From JASHVB01 sp049522565 (GTDB lineage: Bacteria > Pseudomonadota > Alphaproteobacteria > Acetobacterales > Acetobacteraceae), in contig JBEKNT010000034.1 in assembly GCA_049522565.1 (NCBI GenBank), positions 1 through 26,859 on the forward strand: DNA of 26,859 nt, given 5' to 3'. Under the pieces are notes generated by a model. That model was not told the DNA's origin, searched no databases, and saw only the letters and a list, made by a program, of their open reading frames with translations. Both the position numbers and the translations under genes were made by a program. Positions 1 through 6,684 of the stretch are shown here, piece after piece (position 1 is the stretch's first letter; every line of letters starts with the position of its first letter).

Positions 1-39
1 GGGCTGTTGCGTTCGCCATCCACTTGAAGGTCTTTTGCA

Positions 40-1068
40 GTGTCCCAATCGCCCTCGCTCCTGTTCGGCTCGCGCAAGGTCGCGGTGGTTACCGGCGCCG
101 GCGCCGGCATTGGCCGCGCCACGGTCCGGGAATTCGCACGCCGCGGCTACGATGTTGGCCTCATCGCCCGAGACGCCGACCGGCTGTACGATGCGGCACA
201 GGAAGTGGAGGCAACCGGTCGCCGCGCCTGCGTGGCGCCCGCGGATGTCGCCGATCCGGCCGCGGTCGAAGCCGCAGCGGAGGAAATCGAGCGTAATCTT
301 GGGCCGATCGACGTGTGGGTGAACGACGCGATGGCGACGATCTTCGCGCCGGTCCACGCGATTACCCCGCAGGAGTTTCGTCGCGCGACCGAGGTCACCT
401 ATCTCGGCACGGTGTATGGCACAATGGCTGCGCTGCGCCGTATGCGCCAGCGCGGACGCGGAACCATCGTGCAGGTGGGATCCGCCTTGGCCTACCGTGC
501 CATTCCGCTGCAAGCCGCCTATTGCGGCGCGAAGTTCGCTATCCGCGGCTTCACCGACGCGTTACGCGTCGAACTCAAGCACAGCCGGCTGCCGATCCAT
601 ATCACGATGGTGCAGATGCCGGCATTGAACACGCCGCAGTTCGATTGGGCGTTGAACCGGATGCCGCAACAGCCCAAGCCAATCCCGCCGATCTACGCGC
701 CGGAGGTGGCCGCGCGCGCCATCGTCTTCGCCGCGCGCGCCCGCCGCCGGGAGATCTTCGTAGGCCACTCGACCTGGAAGGCGATCATCGCCAACCGTTT
801 GTTTCCCGGATTGCTCGATCGCTACCTGGCAAAATACGGCTACACCGGGCAGTTCCGCGGCGTACCCGCAACGCAAGACAATGCCGGCAATCTGTTCCAC
901 CCGGTGCCTGGCCACCAGGCCGCCCGGGGCAGCTTCTCCGACCAGGCTCAGCCGGTGAGCTGGACCTTCTGGCTAAGCCGCCATCGCGCGGCCTTGTTCA
1001 CGGTGTCGGCAGCGCTGGGAGCCTGGTCTCTGCTGCATGGCCGCGGCAACCCTCGACGCGACGCATAA
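40..1068 (+). CDS. SDR family NAD(P)-dependent oxidoreductase with C-terminal membrane segment
   Basis: This is a classical short-chain dehydrogenase/reductase of 342 aa. The cofactor motif TGAGAGIG lies at residues 18-25. The catalytic set is complete: Ser148, Tyr161 and Lys165 (YCGAK). After the Rossmann domain (to about residue 250) there is a tail longer than in the usual 250-aa SDR, ending in a hydrophobic stretch at about residues 314-332 flanked by arginines, which could anchor the protein to the membrane. The start is a GTG with an AAGG about 9 nt upstream; no in-frame ATG lies close by. The substrate cannot be told from sequence. It reads toward the stress gene that follows 78 nt later, but that gene has its own promoter candidate. 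The family call is firm and the start is moderately sure. Confidence 0.9.
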   Translation: MSQSPSLLFGSRKVAVVTGAGAGIGRATVREFARRGYDVGLIARDADRLYDAAQEVEATGRRACVAPADVADPAAVEAAAEEIERNLGPIDVWVNDAMATIFAPVHAITPQEFRRATEVTYLGTVYGTMAALRRMRQRGRGTIVQVGSALAYRAIPLQAAYCGAKFAIRGFTDALRVELKHSRLPIHITMVQMPALNTPQFDWALNRMPQQPKPIPPIYAPEVAARAIVFAARARRREIFVGHSTWKAIIANRLFPGLLDRYLAKYGYTGQFRGVPATQDNAGNLFHPVPGHQAARGSFSDQAQPVSWTFWLSRHRAALFTVSAALGAWSLLHGRGNPRRDA

Positions 1069-1085
1069 TTCGACCGGCCGTCGTG

Positions 1086-1110
1086 GCAACCACGGCCCCC
1101 GCGCGCGGTT
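1086..1110 (+). promoter_or_regulatory. EcfG-like general stress promoter candidate
   Basis: GCAAC (1086-1090), a 16-nt spacer, then GGTT (1107-1110). This is one base off the alphaproteobacterial EcfG -35 element (GGAAC) and keeps the GTT core of the -10. It sits about 37 nt before the PfpI start codon. The KGG gene at 3059 has almost the same element (GCAAC-N16-CGTT), which strengthens both. The match is by eye. Confidence 0.4.
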
Positions 1111-1146
1111 GAATCCCAGATCCTTTCACAGCATGGGAGAAGCGCG

Positions 1147-1704
1147 ATGGCTGGCGTCACAGGCCGCAAGGTTGCAGTCCTGGCCACGGACGGCGTGGAG
1201 CAGGTGGAACTCACCGAGCCGGTGAAGGCGTTGAAAGCGGCGAAGGTGGAGGTGGTGGTGATCGCGCCCCATTCGGGGCAGATCCAGGGCATGCACCACC
1301 ACGACAAAGGCGACAAGCTGCGGGTTGACCATGACCTGGACAGCGTGTCACCGGACAAATTCGATGCGCTGGTGCTGCCGGGTGGCGTTGCCAATCCCGA
1401 CACGCTCCGCACCGACCCGAAGGCGGTTGCCTTCGTGCGGCACTTCGTTCAGACGAACAAGCCGATCGCGGCCATCTGCCATGGCCCCTGGACGCTGATC
1501 GAAGCCGAGGGCGTGCGCGGCCGTCGCCTAACGTCCTGGCCGTCGCTGCGAACCGACCTCCGCAACGCGGGCGCAAACTGGGAAGACAAGACGGTGGTGC
1601 GGGATGGCATGCTGGTCACCTCCCGCAAGCCGGACGATCTTCCGGATTTCTGCCGTGAAATGCTGAAGCTGTTGGATGAGACGGCACAGCGGAAGGCCGC
1701 CTGA
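1147..1704 (+). CDS. PfpI/DJ-1 family type 1 glutamine amidotransferase-like protein
   Basis: The 185-aa product is a single class I glutamine amidotransferase-like domain of the PfpI/YhbO/YraA (general stress protein 18) group. The nucleophile elbow AAICHGP places Cys111 next to His112, and Glu18 matches the conserved acidic partner of the cysteine. Family members act as cytosolic stress proteins with reported protease, chaperone or deglycase activities; which applies here is unknown. The start ATG follows GGGAG with suitable spacing. The gene converges on the DUF892 gene across a strong hairpin. A candidate EcfG-type promoter lies just upstream, and the flanking genes are also stress-type, so control by the general stress response is a reasonable inference. 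Confidence 0.93.
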   Translation: MAGVTGRKVAVLATDGVEQVELTEPVKALKAAKVEVVVIAPHSGQIQGMHHHDKGDKLRVDHDLDSVSPDKFDALVLPGGVANPDTLRTDPKAVAFVRHFVQTNKPIAAICHGPWTLIEAEGVRGRRLTSWPSLRTDLRNAGANWEDKTVVRDGMLVTSRKPDDLPDFCREMLKLLDETAQRKAA

Positions 1705-1729
1705 CGCGGCCGCGAATTGGCCGGGGGAA

Positions 1730-1754
1730 TTGGCCGGGGCAATGCCCCGGCCAA
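1730..1754. terminator. Bidirectional hairpin between convergent genes
   Basis: A perfect 11-bp stem (1730-1740 with 1744-1754) closes a 3-nt loop (aat), midway between the PfpI stop (1704) and the DUF892 stop (1764). No T-run follows on either strand, so termination is inferred from stability and position. The left arm is the second copy of a 13-nt tandem repeat (1714-1726 and 1727-1739, gaattggccgggg), suggesting that the hairpin grew by local duplication. Confidence 0.6.
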
Positions 1755-1763
1755 CGCCTGGCG

Positions 1764-2267
1764 CTAAGCGGCCCGCTTCACAGCCCGCCGGTTGATTTCC
1801 TTCATTGCCATGTCGTTCAGCAGTTTGTCCGCCTGCTTCTCTTCCTCCAGCGTCTCCTGCATCAGCTTCACGACCTCGTTGTGGCCGCAGCCCTGCGCCC
1901 AGGCGATGATCGTGCCGTAACGCGCCATTTCGTAGTGCTCGACGGCCTGCGCATTGGCCACGATGCCGGCATCACGAACCGCACCGGCTTCGAACTCCTC
2001 GATGACTTCCTCGCCCTCCTCGATAATGCCGTTGATCGCCTCGCAGGTCTGTCCGCGGGCGCGCTTGCCGACCGCCTCGAACGCCTTTTGCAGCCGCTCC
2101 ACCTGTCCCTGCGTCTCGTCGCGGTGATGCATCAGCGCCTGCTTGAGTTGTTCATTCTCGGCGGCATTTGCCATCTTCGGCAGCGCCTTGAGGATTTGCC
2201 GCTCGGCGTAATAGATGTCCTGCATAAAGCTCAACAGGAGTTCGTCCATACCTTTGGTCGTTGCCAT
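1764..2267 (-). CDS. YciE/YciF-type ferritin-like protein (DUF892)
   Basis: The 167-aa, all-helical product belongs to the DUF892 ferritin-like family (E. coli YciE/YciF), two-metal four-helix-bundle proteins tied to stress responses. Recognisable parts are the first helix with DIYYAERQ, the second with HRDET, a central helix with EHYEMARYG and the last with EEEKQAD, which together supply the Glu/His metal ligands. A basic tail (NRRAVKRAA) ends the protein. The open frame continues upstream to 2321, but the start at 2267 is preferred: a GAGGA lies 5 nt before it and homology begins here. The biochemical role in this family is poorly defined. It lies on the same strand as the KGG gene and small ORF, but a 361-nt gap makes cotranscription uncertain. 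Confidence 0.92.
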   Translation of the reverse strand: MATTKGMDELLLSFMQDIYYAERQILKALPKMANAAENEQLKQALMHHRDETQGQVERLQKAFEAVGKRARGQTCEAINGIIEEGEEVIEEFEAGAVRDAGIVANAQAVEHYEMARYGTIIAWAQGCGHNEVVKLMQETLEEEKQADKLLNDMAMKEINRRAVKRAA

Positions 2268-2628
2268 AGTCGTCCTCATTTCGGGTTTTGCGAGCCGGAT
2301 GCGGCTGCGATGCCTGGTCAACCATCCCAGAAGGCTCAGCTTGGCCGGCTGCTGTTACCTGTGCCGGCGCGCCGGCTGACTTTCCTGGAATGGCACTGTG
2401 AAAAGTGCCCGGCACCCATCTTCGTTCAGACCATTCGACGCAAAAAACCGTGTGCGGGTCGGAGCGTAGCGGCCAAGCATGCCGCTGCGTTTGTAGCGCG
2501 GCACCGAGGGACGATGGACCGACGACGCGCCGACGCGCCGCCGGCGACCGTTGACAATCCAGGCGCTCGCCTGCCGCACCGGCGACCGCATCAAGCGGCA
2601 TGCGGCACGCCGCGTACTTTGAATCGGT
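2268..2628. other. Intergenic gap with no recognised gene
   Basis: These 361 nt separate the DUF892 gene from the 51-aa ORF. Open frames on both strands here have no recognisable protein and no good ribosome-binding sites. A short hairpin (ggcact/agtgcc around 2392-2409) and a GC-palindrome near 2363-2376 are the only structure seen. No EcfG-type element was found before the DUF892 gene. Confidence 0.5.
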
Positions 2629-2784
2629 CTAGGACACCTCATCGCCCTGTGGCTCCGACGTGTGGCCGGGCAACGTGCCCGGGGGCAGCGCGTCACGTTC
2701 TCCCGGCAGGCTGTCCCGCGCGGCACGCACGCGCTGCGCCACGTCGCCCGGCCGCCCGGCGTCCTTGCGCGTTGGCTCTTTCAT
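2629..2784 (-). CDS. Small hydrophilic ORF translationally coupled to the KGG gene
   Basis: A 51-aa ORF beginning MKEPTRKDAG and ending GDEVS. Its ATG (2784-2782) overlaps the TGA of the KGG gene in an ATGA arrangement, the usual mark of translational coupling. The product is rich in charged residues, Pro and Gly, has no hydrophobic segment and is probably disordered. No family was recognised. Its location suggests a second small stress protein in the same transcript. It is too short to prove by coding statistics, so the overlap and the same-strand context are the main support. Confidence 0.5.
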   Translation of the reverse strand: MKEPTRKDAGRPGDVAQRVRAARDSLPGERDALPPGTLPGHTSEPQGDEVS

Positions 2785-3059
2785 GAAAGTCCCTGCTGGC
2801 CACTGTGGCTGTGCTGGCCGCCTTTGCGTCCCGCGTCCGACGCGCGCTCACGGTCCTGTGCGAAGTTGCCGGGGTTGTTTGGCGCGCCACCGCCGCCGTG
2901 GCTGCGCTCGCCGCCTTTGCGTCCGGCTTCCACCGCGCGCACCCGATCATGCGCAAAATTGCCGGAACTCTTTTGCCCTCCGACATGTCCCGCACGCGAC
3001 GCCTTCTCGCGATCGAGCGCGAAGTTGCCGCGATTCGTAATGGTTCGCGATTCCGACAT
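2781..3059 (-). CDS. KGG-repeat stress protein (con-10/GsiB type)
   Basis: The 92-aa, very hydrophilic product contains three copies of the KGG stress motif (G-N-F-A-x-D-R-x-x-A-x-x-A-G-x-x-G-G): residues 11-28 with GHVGGQ, then copies ending AGRKGGE and AGRKGGQ. Such repeats occur in fungal con-10 and Bacillus GsiB, small glycine-rich hydrophilic proteins induced by desiccation, heat or general stress. No enzyme activity is expected. The start has GAGGGA about 8 nt upstream. An EcfG-like promoter is centred near 3104, giving a short leader of about 25 nt. The stop codon overlaps the start of a 51-aa ORF. Confidence 0.9.
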   Translation of the reverse strand: MSESRTITNRGNFALDREKASRAGHVGGQKSSGNFAHDRVRAVEAGRKGGERSHGGGGAPNNPGNFAQDRERASDAGRKGGQHSHSGQQGLS

Positions 3060-3091
3060 GACTTACTTCCCTCGTGATCTCTTCGGTTGAA

Positions 3092-3116
3092 AACGTAAGC
3101 GCCGGGGGCGGGTTGC
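3092..3116 (-). promoter_or_regulatory. EcfG-like general stress promoter candidate
   Basis: On the minus strand, GCAAC (3116-3112), a 16-nt spacer and CGTT (3095-3092). This differs by one base from the EcfG consensus GGAAC-N16/17-CGTT and lies 33-57 nt before the KGG start codon. KGG and DUF892 genes are frequent members of alphaproteobacterial general stress regulons, so the match is plausible biologically. Confidence 0.5.
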
Positions 3117-3707
3117 CTTGCCGCCGCTCAACCGCCGCGTGCCCCGCGTCCGGTGCAGCAACGCGGGAGAAGGGCCGCCATGGCGGACGCGCAAAGCCCA
3201 AGCCGACGCGAATGCCATGCCGCGATTCGCAAGATGGAGCCTCGGGGTTTTCCGGGCCGAATACCGCGGCGAACTGACCCCGGAAATCCCCGACGCGCGG
3301 GAATTTCCCGGCTACCACGTGGGCACGAGCGTGGCCGACGTAAAGATCTGCATGGGGAGCAGATGACACGGTCCATGGGCAACAGCCGCACCGTTTGGGA
3401 TTGATTGCCGCAGGCATTCCGGAACGGACGCGCAGACCCACGTGGTCCGTACCATGGAATGGTTATCCCCGGCTCATGGGCCGTCAGGGCAGGGTCCGCT
3501 TGGTTGCCCCGGCAAGCCGATCAGCCTCGCATCGTTCCCGCTGCGGTGACGCTCGCGCGACGCACGACGCAGGCCAGTTCGCGCGCAGAACGTCGTCGAT
3601 GGATGCACGCTCAGCGCGGCCATATTGAGCCGATGGCGCGCGGGGGTGCCCAGCCGCAACCACCGCCCTCCCGGTCGCCGCCAGCCCGCGATCTTCTCCG
3701 GCCCTGT
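3117..3707. other. Long intergenic stretch, nothing recognised
   Basis: About 590 nt lie between the KGG promoter and the end of the FAD oxidoreductase gene. Short open frames exist in several registers (for example 3118-3366 plus and 3128-3391 minus) but none gives a recognisable protein. They are typical of GC-rich noncoding DNA. No convincing terminator or RNA gene was seen. Confidence 0.5.
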
Positions 3708-5009
3708 TCAATCCGTCCGATCCAGATTGTCGTGCAGCCGCTGGCGCAACGCGGCAAAATCGATCTGCTGCACGCTGCCTGCTCCCGCCAGATCCAGCGC
3801 ATGCGCCGCCGCCGCACCCATGGCGATGCATGGCCCCATCACCCGCACGCTCGACAGCGCCGCGTTGTCGGCGTCGATGCAGCGCCCCACTGCCAGCAGG
3901 TTGTCCGCCTCGCGCGGGATCAGGCTGCCGAGCGGCACCCAGTGCAGGTGGTCCTCGGGGAAGGGTTGCCAGATATAACCCTCCACCCGGTCGTGCAGCT
4001 CGATCGGCCAGCCGGTGCGGGCGATCGCGTCGGGAAACCGTGTGCCGGCGCGCACATCGTCCACCGAAAGCTGCTGCCGGCCGACGATCCAGCGGGTCTG
4101 CCGGATGCCGGGGAACCCGTAGGACCGCACGCGTGCCTTGCCGAACGCCGCGGGGAATTCTCCGCGCAGGAAGGCGACGACGCGGTCAGCTTGCGCTTTC
4201 CCCTCCAGCGCGATGCGCGAGGCCGCGACGGGTTCCAGCGGCGTCTCGATATGCGTCAGGTTGACCAGGGCGGTGGCGCGGCCGGGAAACACGAAGGCGA
4301 AGCCGTCGGTGCGCGCCAGTCCGTATTCCTCGCGCTTGGCGCGGGCACGTTCCGGCACATGCTCACGTGGCGGCATGTGCGCCTCGTCGATGTTCTCCAG
4401 CACCACCATCTGGGTGCCGTAGCTCGGCACGTCGGGTTCTCGGCAGTCGAATCCCGCCTCCCAGGCCAGCGCGGCGTCGCCGGTGGCATCGACGAAGCCG
4501 GTCGCCGCAACGCGCAGGCTCCCGTAGCGGGTCAGCAGGTCCACGGCGCGGATGCGGCCGCCGTCGCGGTCCACATGTTGCAGCATGGCGCCGAGCAATA
4601 CGGTGATGCCGGCCTGGCGCACGGCTTCCTCGACCCAGCGGGACAGCGCGACCTCGTCATACATCACCACGGTGGTGACCGGGCCGTGGCGATAGTGCAG
4701 CACGCCTTGCGCGCCGAGGTCCCGCAGGATCTCGTCGGCAATGCCGTGCGTCACCTGGTAGCCGTGCGAGCCGTTGGAGAACAGTCCGCAGAACGTGCCG
4801 ACGATCGCGTTGACCGCCTGGCCGCCGAGCGCCGGCAGCCCATCCACCAACGCGACGCGCCGACCCAGCCGTGCCGCCTCCAGCGCCGCGGAGACACCGG
4901 AAATCCCGGCGCCCAGCACGCAGATATCGACGTCCACCCGCGCCCCGGCCGGCGCCGCACTGCGCCGCACGATATGCGTTCCGGTGGGTACGTCGCCGGT
5001 TACCGCCAT
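3708..5009 (-). CDS. FAD-dependent oxidoreductase (FAD_oxidored family)
   Basis: The 433-aa product has an N-terminal dinucleotide-binding motif, GAGISG at residues 33-38 within VLGAGISGVSAALEAARLG. It has further signatures of the FAD_oxidored family: a central FVDATGDAALAWEAG (second FAD contact) and a C-terminal LLAVGRCID...MGPCIAMG block. Such proteins oxidise small organic substrates; the substrate is not evident. The start at 5009 is chosen because GGAGGG lies just upstream and the glycine motif follows at the normal distance; the open frame reaching back to 5210 runs through the palindromic repeat and MFS gene. The gene lies 115 nt downstream of the AAHS-type transporter on the same strand, suggesting joint uptake and oxidation of an organic acid. 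Confidence 0.88.
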   Translation of the reverse strand: MAVTGDVPTGTHIVRRSAAPAGARVDVDICVLGAGISGVSAALEAARLGRRVALVDGLPALGGQAVNAIVGTFCGLFSNGSHGYQVTHGIADEILRDLGAQGVLHYRHGPVTTVVMYDEVALSRWVEEAVRQAGITVLLGAMLQHVDRDGGRIRAVDLLTRYGSLRVAATGFVDATGDAALAWEAGFDCREPDVPSYGTQMVVLENIDEAHMPPREHVPERARAKREEYGLARTDGFAFVFPGRATALVNLTHIETPLEPVAASRIALEGKAQADRVVAFLRGEFPAAFGKARVRSYGFPGIRQTRWIVGRQQLSVDDVRAGTRFPDAIARTGWPIELHDRVEGYIWQPFPEDHLHWVPLGSLIPREADNLLAVGRCIDADNAALSSVRVMGPCIAMGAAAAHALDLAGAGSVQQIDFAALRQRLHDNLDRTD

Positions 5010-5046
5010 GTCCTGCCCTCCAATCCCGACTTGTCGTTCAGCCGTC

Positions 5047-5121
5047 GAAGGAGACTCCCCCTCCCCTTGCGGGCTTGAGCCGCGAAGCGGATCAAGGTTG
5101 GGGGGAGGGGGAGTCTCCTTC
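5047..5121. repeat. Palindromic dispersed repeat, family A, copy 1
   Basis: Two perfect 20-nt inverted arms (5047-5066 and 5102-5121), rich in C on one side and G on the other, surround a 35-nt centre containing cgcgaagcg. The same element in reverse orientation lies at about 23439-23497, with the same C/G-rich arms and a centre reading gcttcgcgcc. It fills the gap between the MFS and FAD oxidoreductase genes and could form a very stable RNA hairpin that attenuates or protects the transcript. Confidence 0.8.
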
Positions 5122-5124
5122 CGG

Positions 5125-6474
5125 TCACCTTTTGCCCACGGCCGCCGGCACGCCAGCTTCCTCCCGGGCCCGTCGCCGCACCAGCCAGTGCACGACCAGG
5201 ATGGCGACACTCGCCAGCAAGGTCGGCACCGCCGCGATCATGAACAACGCCCCCGGCTTCCACTGCATGGCCACCAGCACGCCGGCGATGCCCGGGGATA
5301 GCACGGAGCCGATGCGGCCGATGCCGAACCCCCAACCGACGCCGGTCGATCGCATGCTGGGCGGATAGACGCCGGCGGCGCTGGCATTCAGCACGCTCTG
5401 GGTGCCGATCAGGAAGATGCCAACCGCCAGCACGGCGCCGGCGAGGAACCAGAAGCCGCCGCCGCCGCTGCCCAGCACCAGCATGGCCAGCGCGGCACAC
5501 AGATAGCCGAAGCCGGCGGTGAGGAAGCCGGGCAGCCGCACCACGATCGGTGCCGCGATCAGCGTCCCGATGATGCCGCCGAACTGCAGCCCGGTGGAGA
5601 TCACCACGATCTCGGTGCCGGACAGGCCGCTGCCGGTCAGCAGCGTGGGGATCCAGCTATTGAAGAAGTAGATCGCGACCAGCGACGTGAAGAATACGAC
5701 CCAGAGCACGATGGTGATCGGCGCCCGGCCGTCCTGGAACAACTGGATCGGCTGGAAGCCGGCCTTGTTCTCCCGCGCCACGGTGAAGCTGGTTTCGCTG
5801 GAGAAGTCCCGCGTGGGATCCAGCCGCGCGAGGATGGCGCGGATGCGTGCGGCCGGCGCGCCGTGCATGACCAGGAACTCCAACGCCTCCGGCATCGCCG
5901 CGAGAACCAACGGCGCCAGCAGCACCGGCAGCAGGCCGCCGATCCAGAACACCGTGCGCCAACCGAAGAACGTCAGGAACCCGAACGCATAGCCGGCCGA
6001 GACCGAGCCCAGCGACAGGCTGACATACATGATCATCGTCACCGAGGTGCGCACGTGCTTCGGCACATAGTCGCTGGCAATGGCGATGGAGATCGGCGAG
6101 GCGCCGCCGAGTGCCAGGCCGGCGAGGAACCGTACCACCAGTAATTCGGTCATGGTGGCGGCGAGGGCGGTGGCGATCGACAGCAGGCCGAACAGCACCG
6201 CGCAGGCGACGAAGGTGCGCTTGGCGCCAATACGGTCCGCCACCAGCCCGAACAGCAGCGCGCCGAGCGTCAGCCCGAGCAAACCGGCGGAGAACACCGG
6301 GGCGATCATGGCGCGGTTGATCGCGAACAGCTTGATGAACTGCGGCGCGGCGTAGCTGATGGCGGTCAGGTCGAAGCCGTCGAGGAACACCAGCACGCCG
6401 CACAGCACGGCGATGCGCAGGTGGAAGCTGTTGAAGCGGGCATGCTCGATCACGTCCGATACGTCGGTTGCCAC
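5125..6474 (-). CDS. MFS transporter, aromatic acid:H+ symporter (AAHS) type
   Basis: A 12-helix major facilitator carrier of 449 aa. The first helix carries DGFDLTAISYAAP, matching the DGxD motif of the AAHS group (PcaK, BenK, MhpT), and loop 2-3 carries the MFS signature GLVADRIGAKR. Hydrophobic segments repeat through the length in two halves of six. The start is taken as GTG at 6474: GGAG lies 7 nt upstream and the following VATDVSDVIEHARF is the usual short cytoplasmic N-terminus. The longer frame to 6645 only adds translated repeat DNA. It likely imports an aromatic or similar organic acid. The downstream FAD oxidoreductase may act on the cargo. The actual substrate is unknown. Confidence 0.88.
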   Translation of the reverse strand: MATDVSDVIEHARFNSFHLRIAVLCGVLVFLDGFDLTAISYAAPQFIKLFAINRAMIAPVFSAGLLGLTLGALLFGLVADRIGAKRTFVACAVLFGLLSIATALAATMTELLVVRFLAGLALGGASPISIAIASDYVPKHVRTSVTMIMYVSLSLGSVSAGYAFGFLTFFGWRTVFWIGGLLPVLLAPLVLAAMPEALEFLVMHGAPAARIRAILARLDPTRDFSSETSFTVARENKAGFQPIQLFQDGRAPITIVLWVVFFTSLVAIYFFNSWIPTLLTGSGLSGTEIVVISTGLQFGGIIGTLIAAPIVVRLPGFLTAGFGYLCAALAMLVLGSGGGGFWFLAGAVLAVGIFLIGTQSVLNASAAGVYPPSMRSTGVGWGFGIGRIGSVLSPGIAGVLVAMQWKPGALFMIAAVPTLLASVAILVVHWLVRRRAREEAGVPAAVGKR

Positions 6475-6553
6475 CGTTTTGCTCCACGGACTGCGGGCGA
6501 TCAGCCTAGCCGCCACGGTGGTGCGGGCGTTGATGCAGATCAAGGGCAGTAAG

Positions 6554-6684
6554 CCTCTCCCGCTTGCGGCGGGAGAGGTCGCGGAGCGACAGCGACGCGG
6601 GTGAGGGTGCCGCGATCCGCATCGTGCGTTCCGCGGCACCCTCACCCGGCGCTCCGCGCCGACCTTTCCCGCCTGCGGGAGAGG
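6554..6684. repeat. Composite palindromic repeat, family B, copy 1
   Basis: Three nested inverted repeats fill the gap between glgP and the MFS gene. A 10-bp stem lies at 6554-6563/6569-6578 (arm cctctcccgc). A perfect 16-bp stem lies at 6599-6614/6632-6647 with a 17-nt loop. A 10-bp stem with one wobble pair lies at 6663-6672/6675-6684. The order makes the whole block roughly a large palindrome of two half-units. Part of the unit (gagaggtcgcgg...cgggtgagggt) recurs after infC at 26291-26321. A likely effect is termination or 3'-end protection of the glgP transcript. Confidence 0.75.

Noticed and set aside
3405..5078. 557-codon open frame on the plus strand
   Set aside because: It is antisense to the FAD oxidoreductase gene, has no recognisable domain and a His/Arg/Gln-rich composition typical of GC-rich shadow frames.
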